Shown one piece after another: positions 59,961 through 64,000 of a DNA stretch of 64,000 nt. Each line of letters starts with the position of its first letter. Within the stretch, counting starts at the first letter, position 1. The DNA is from Linyphia triangularis (lineage: Eukaryota > Arthropoda > Arachnida > Araneae > Linyphiidae), in contig OZ021729.1 of NCBI GenBank assembly GCA_963978545.1, positions 80,516,670-80,580,669 on the forward strand. Reading direction: 5' to 3'. Both the position numbers and the translations under genes were made by a program. The notes under the pieces are model-generated. The model was not told the origin of the DNA and did no database searches. It was given only the letters and a program-made list of their open reading frames with translations.

Positions 59961-60560
59961 TCGATCTGCTTATTCTGCTTCTGTACCACATCAAGGATAA
60001 GGGATTCAAGCTATAATATCGAAGTGATATAAGACATGGATCAACTCCAAATCCAGTATATGGTATCCACATCATACAGTCTATATTAGGTTGTGAAAGG
60101 TACAATTTGTTGTTGTTTCTACATGTTTTCAAAGGCTGCGATATCACATCCAGAATTTTTTCAATTGGGAAATCCTCAGCAGTTGCCAAAATGATGAAAG
60201 AGACAGAGTCTGTTGCAAAAATATTTTGTTTTAATTCAAGCCAACATTCAGATATAACTGTTGCTTGTAAAAAATCAATGCTTCTTTTGTACGACTGCTG
60301 GTTTTTAGATTGCACAGACCAACTGGGCCTTCAAATGTTGGTAGCGAAGGTAGACACAGCAAAATCATTTGCTGCACTTTAACGTCTGTCCTTGACCAAT
60401 TTTTCAACAAAATATCATAGCTATCGAACATACAAATAAATATATGGAAAGATAATAAAGAAAGAAACCAGAAGAATTGGGTTGGTATGTAAAAAATAAC
60501 TCGTACTTCCAAATACTCTGAGACTTACCAATTTAAGATTATTCACTCAACATGATACGA
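59948..60560 (+). pseudogene. Decayed gene of a GCDxTSR-motif protein
   Basis: Reading + with breaks: QREDIDLLILLLYHIKDKG, a stop, RSDIRHGSTPNPVYGIHIIQ, then LLLFLHVFKGCDITSRIFSI and GKSSAVAKMMKETESVAKIF, a stop at 60380, then KYHSYRTYK in another frame. The ED(x)DLLxLLLYH ... FIHAFSGCDTTSRxFGIGK ... YHSxR layout is that of a family of long uncharacterised invertebrate proteins, often in repeat-rich DNA and related to PIN/FEN1-type nuclease folds as far as I recall. This copy has at least two stops and a frameshift. Function unknown; a transposon-linked origin is likely. Confidence 0.7.
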
Positions 60561-61214
60561 TGCTCCTGCACAAAAAACTGTGCTACATTACGATGTGGGT
60601 GTAAGAGTAATGGCTGGCCCTGTTCAACAGCTTATGGAACGTGCCAAATCAATGGATGTGAAAACCACAACAGCTATTAATATAATGAAAGTGATAAAAA
60701 CGATTAAAGGTTTTTTTTCCCTGACATTAAACAAACTGTTAAGCAACAATGCAAGATATGTACTGTTTGAGATATGTACTGTTTAAGATATGTATGTTGT
60801 TTAAAATATATCAAGTACACCTGTACACCTTCTAACCAGTGAAATGTAATGTTCTCCTTTTTTTAAAAACTACATGCAATTCTAAGCAAAATAACCTACC
60901 ATTTTGTTGTGTTAAAGCTAACATCCGTGATTAAAATATGGTTGAGGAGGTGCTGAGCGGGAAAAACTTCACTTAGGCAACTCCATCATATGGCATGATA
61001 TCCGCCATTTTGAAATCAGATTTTTGGGGTTTTCCCAATGATCAATTTTGTCCGATTTTGGATGTGTTGTTCAGCAATGATAACTGATTAAAAAGCAATT
61101 ACAAAAGCTTCTGTTGCAATTTTTTCCATGTTCAATCACAAATTGCCTGAACTAAAAATATTAAAAGGGATCGGTTTTACGGCACTCTTAATGTTTAACA
61201 AATTTAATTTTTAA

Positions 61215-61690
61215 ATCTTTTACATTAACTTCGAGTTCGCGTGTATGTTTGTCGATGGGGGCAGAATTTGCGGAGGCTTAATTAACCCATCTGCCGTCTG
61301 AAACTTGGCAAATAGGTTCAATGTATTCTATCGAATTTTGGGGCTGGTACTGTCACTAAAAGGTCGCTTTTATGGAATTTTAATTAACCAACTTGCCGTC
61401 ATCCAATTGCATTAAAATAGCATTGAACCGACCTTTGCTGAAACTCTTTCTTGTTGCCAAATTTTCTTTTAATAAATAATGATATTACTTTATTCAGAAT
61501 AAATAAATGGTATTTGGATGCGAGAGCATAAATTCATGTTCATTTTTAATAAATAAATTTTGAAACATAGTTTGTCGCACATTTTGCTGATAGAAATATT
61601 TATATCGGCGCTGTGTTAATGAATGTAAAAATTGACAATGCATTTAAAGGATTTTTTAAAAACTGTTTTTACGGGTAAAATTATTAAGAA
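61215..61690 (+). repeat. Dispersed repeat R1, copy 3
   Basis: CTTAATTAACCCATCTGCCG, TGAAACTTGGCAAATAGGTT, TACTGTCACTAAAAGG and CACATTTTGCTGATAGAAAT match copy 1 at 1.77-2.25 kb in order and orientation. Confidence 0.7.
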
Positions 61691-62559
61691 ACCTTCAGGT
61701 TGTTTTCTCTGCTACTTTTGTATTATCCTGTTGACCTTTTTGCTAATTGTTGAATTTATTTCCTGTTGTCAAAAAAATTGTAATTTATTTAATGTATGAT
61801 GTCTTTCCCACTCGAAAAGGCTGTAAGATCATGTGCATAGCTTACAATTACTATCCCTTCGACGACAAACTTTTATATTGGCGATCGACTATGTGAACTA
61901 TTAGATTTGTTGTAAACGTTATTTTTTTAATTTATTACTTGAATTTAAGAAAGTTTCAAATACTACATCCTCAACAATACAGTATGAATGAGAGATTTTT
62001 TATAACATATTTGAAGGCAAAATTGTGTTTTGGGAGAGTGCAGTTTACAAAGTTCAATTTACTGGGCCCACGATGTTATAGGCATCCTTTAATACTCCAG
62101 TTTATTTTGCAATTTGATTAAATTATTCTTTCGCAAGGTTGTGTTATTTTTAAGTTGAATATTATATTCAAGAAAACCAAAGTGTAGAGGCAGTTGATCA
62201 ATCATAAGAAAAATAAATAAACCAACACAAATGTTATAATTCAAGCTTTCAAGTTGTAACAAACAACTACACTCAGGTCTACTTCAATTGAAAAAGGTAA
62301 ACTGTATGAAAATACATTGCAAAAACTTATGAAGACAAGTAAATCACAGAAACTGTTTGTCCAACACTATGCAAGCAAAGGCGCACTAAAAGGTTCATGG
62401 CTATACAAATACAAGCACACTAAAACGTTCATTGATACAGGCTTGTTACGCTCGCTGGAAAGTTCATTGCCATGCATTCTGTTATTTACAATTTGGCACT
62501 TTATCTCCATTTTTAATAATTCAAGAAACAAGTATGTTTGTTTTTTAAAAACAAGCAAA

Positions 62560-63155
62560 GAATTGAAAGGAACAAATAGTTTATTTTATAACAATATGAC
62601 TCTACACACACTTATGAGGATGATAAAAGAAATTGATATAATAAAATATGATCTTTTTTAAAACAAAGGGAAATGATCACAAGAATCTCCCGTCATACAT
62701 AAAAGCAAAGAGATTTTGCAAGTCGATAGCTTAAGACTTTGCATATTAAATATTTAAGGCACAAATAGACAACAGATCAAACATTGTTTACACTTATAAA
62801 AATGTAACATTTACAGATTTTTACAGCTTTTAAAAATTCTCTTGTATATTAAAAATAATTTCAATAAATATTAGAGAACATAGAAGATACTTTACATTTC
62901 TTTGGCATGAGTAAACAAAATAATGTTTGTGACTTGTGTGTTTATGTACAGTAAAATAGTTATCATCTAAAGTTCTGATCTAATCCCAGCTGCTTTTGAA
63001 GCATTTTTAACCTATGCACACAGTCAAGCAAGGATGTGTCAGTATTCACCATTTTTACACTGGTTTTGCTGTCAGATCTGAAAGAGAATTTATATTAGGT
63101 TTACAAAATTGAATAGGCTGGATAACAAAACTATATTTTTGAGTGTTTAAATAGC
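62560..63155 (-). repeat. Duplicated 3' end of the coiled-coil gene, copy 2
   Basis: Homologous to 3770-4245. It keeps the poly(A) signal (62580-62585), UTR, exon and acceptor, and has an extra insertion of about 100 bp near 62690-62790 compared with copy 1. Confidence 0.8.
62963..63077 (-). CDS. Coiled-coil gene copy 2, last exon (intact)
   Basis: After TTCTCTTTCAG: one base completing AGA, then SDSKTSVKMVNTDTSLLDCV and HRLKMLQKQLGLDQNFR, then TGA. The last 20 residues form an amphipathic helix. Phase matches the exon at 63702-63798. The parallel copy at 4.07 kb is frameshifted. Confidence 0.78.
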
Positions 63156-63701
63156 ACTTTTAATATTGTCCATCCAAAATAAAGTTTGCAAGAGAACTAT
63201 AATAGCTGAACACTAGTTATTTTACATTCAGAAACTCTAGTTGCAAGCAACCTTAAAAGATGGCAGCTCATTGACATCTGCTGTTCACTACAACCGCTGC
63301 TGGATTCCCAGAATGTTTGTGACTTAAAATGCTGCCCATCAATACTTTGGTATGAAGTTGAAAAAGTATCCCCACACCCCCCAAGGAAATCCCCACAGTC
63401 AATTTCTCAATAGATGACAGCCCACGATCAAAGCCTTCTTACAGTTTTTTTCAAGTTATTTGAATTTTTTTTTTTTAATTTTTGCTTTGTTTTGTTCAAT
63501 AATATTGTGTTTTTAATTTAAACACCCACTTATTTCGATATTTGGTCACGAATTTAATGATATGCACAAAAAATTGAATTTAGGTGACATTTATCCCCCA
63601 CTTGACTAACCATGAGACAAAAGGTTGCATAGCTAACCAAGGGTTAAGCCTGATTTCAATTGCAAAGGTATTGGGTAAAACATAAATGAAAAATAGCTTA
63701 C

Positions 63702-63798
63702 CTTGAATTGATCAAAGTTTGGCTGTTGGTCATTGGTTCACCATGACCAATGGAAGTTGATTTGGATGATAATGAAAGAGATGATAAATGGCAATCAC
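63702..63798 (-). CDS. Coiled-coil gene copy 2, penultimate exon
   Basis: 97 nt from acceptor TAATTTTATAG to donor GTAAGC: two bases, 31 codons (DCHLSSLSLSSKSTSIGHGE...QTLINS), two bases. Ser-rich and not coiled. Its incoming phase 1 fits the outgoing phase of exon 11 at 6.6 kb, which is why I assign it to the same gene family. The upstream exons of this copy lie right of the window. Confidence 0.75.
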
Positions 63799-64000
63799 CT
63801 ATAAAATTAAACAAAAGTTTAAGTTACTTTTTTAAACATGCTAGTATGGATTAGATAGGATATGTGTTTCAGTTATAGGATATAGGTTTTAGAAATTTAT
63901 AAGTATGAAAGATTGAGTATAATTTTCATTACATATTCGTATAGTTTCAAAAGTATGAGAGTCGTTTTAGATGTGACACCATTGAGAAGTAACACATACA

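Overview
This window is nuclear eukaryotic DNA, very AT-rich, with short exons, long introns, GT-AG splice sites and many degenerate transposons. Poly-G/poly-C and poly-A runs are common. The gene content and repeat style (tRNA-derived SINEs, hAT, Helitron, piggyBac and mariner MITEs, a THAP-domain gene) suggest an arthropod, perhaps a chelicerate. The species call is an inference from repeat style, not a match. Most of the long open frames in the window do not look like genes.

Left part (1-25 kb): the last three coding exons of ADAT2, the catalytic subunit of the tRNA A34 deaminase, lie on the + strand at 2.46-3.59 kb. They run tail to tail into a large coiled-coil gene on the - strand. I reconstructed ten of its exons between 20.9 and 6.6 kb (about 786 codons, reading phase kept at nearly every junction). 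Its family is unknown; it looks like a centrosomal or cytoskeletal coiled-coil protein. Its introns hold hAT MITEs, including a three-level nest with intact 8-bp target duplications.

The 3' end of this gene is duplicated. A decayed final exon lies at 4.07-4.14 kb. An intact final pair of exons lies at the far end of the window (62.96-63.80 kb) and belongs to a second copy whose body is outside the window. The penultimate exon seems to be missing from the first copy.

Middle (25-42 kb): an intronless THAP zinc-finger gene with a frameshift in an A-run (25.8-26.2 kb), then a 1.57-kb Helitron with perfect termini that carries a Helitron N-terminal-type ORF and, nested within it, a piggyBac MITE. 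A possible two-exon micro-gene on the - strand (32.2-36.0 kb, 52 codons) starts beside NRF1-like and CRE-like sites and sits between a pair of inverted transposon ends. A broken PIF/Harbinger transposase (38.6-40.6 kb) and a second tRNA-SINE family follow.

Right part (42-60 kb): a GATAGGAGGACC minisatellite array is split by a 16,040-bp insertion. The insertion has CAGGGTRTCCAGC inverted ends and a 5-bp near-duplication of the array sequence; taking it out restores the array. Inside are two more concentric pairs of inverted ends, plus tandem arrays, a long palindrome, SINEs and MITEs. Beyond it, a decayed gene for a GCDxTSR-motif protein lies at 59.95-60.5 kb. No rRNA, functional tRNA or CRISPR was seen.
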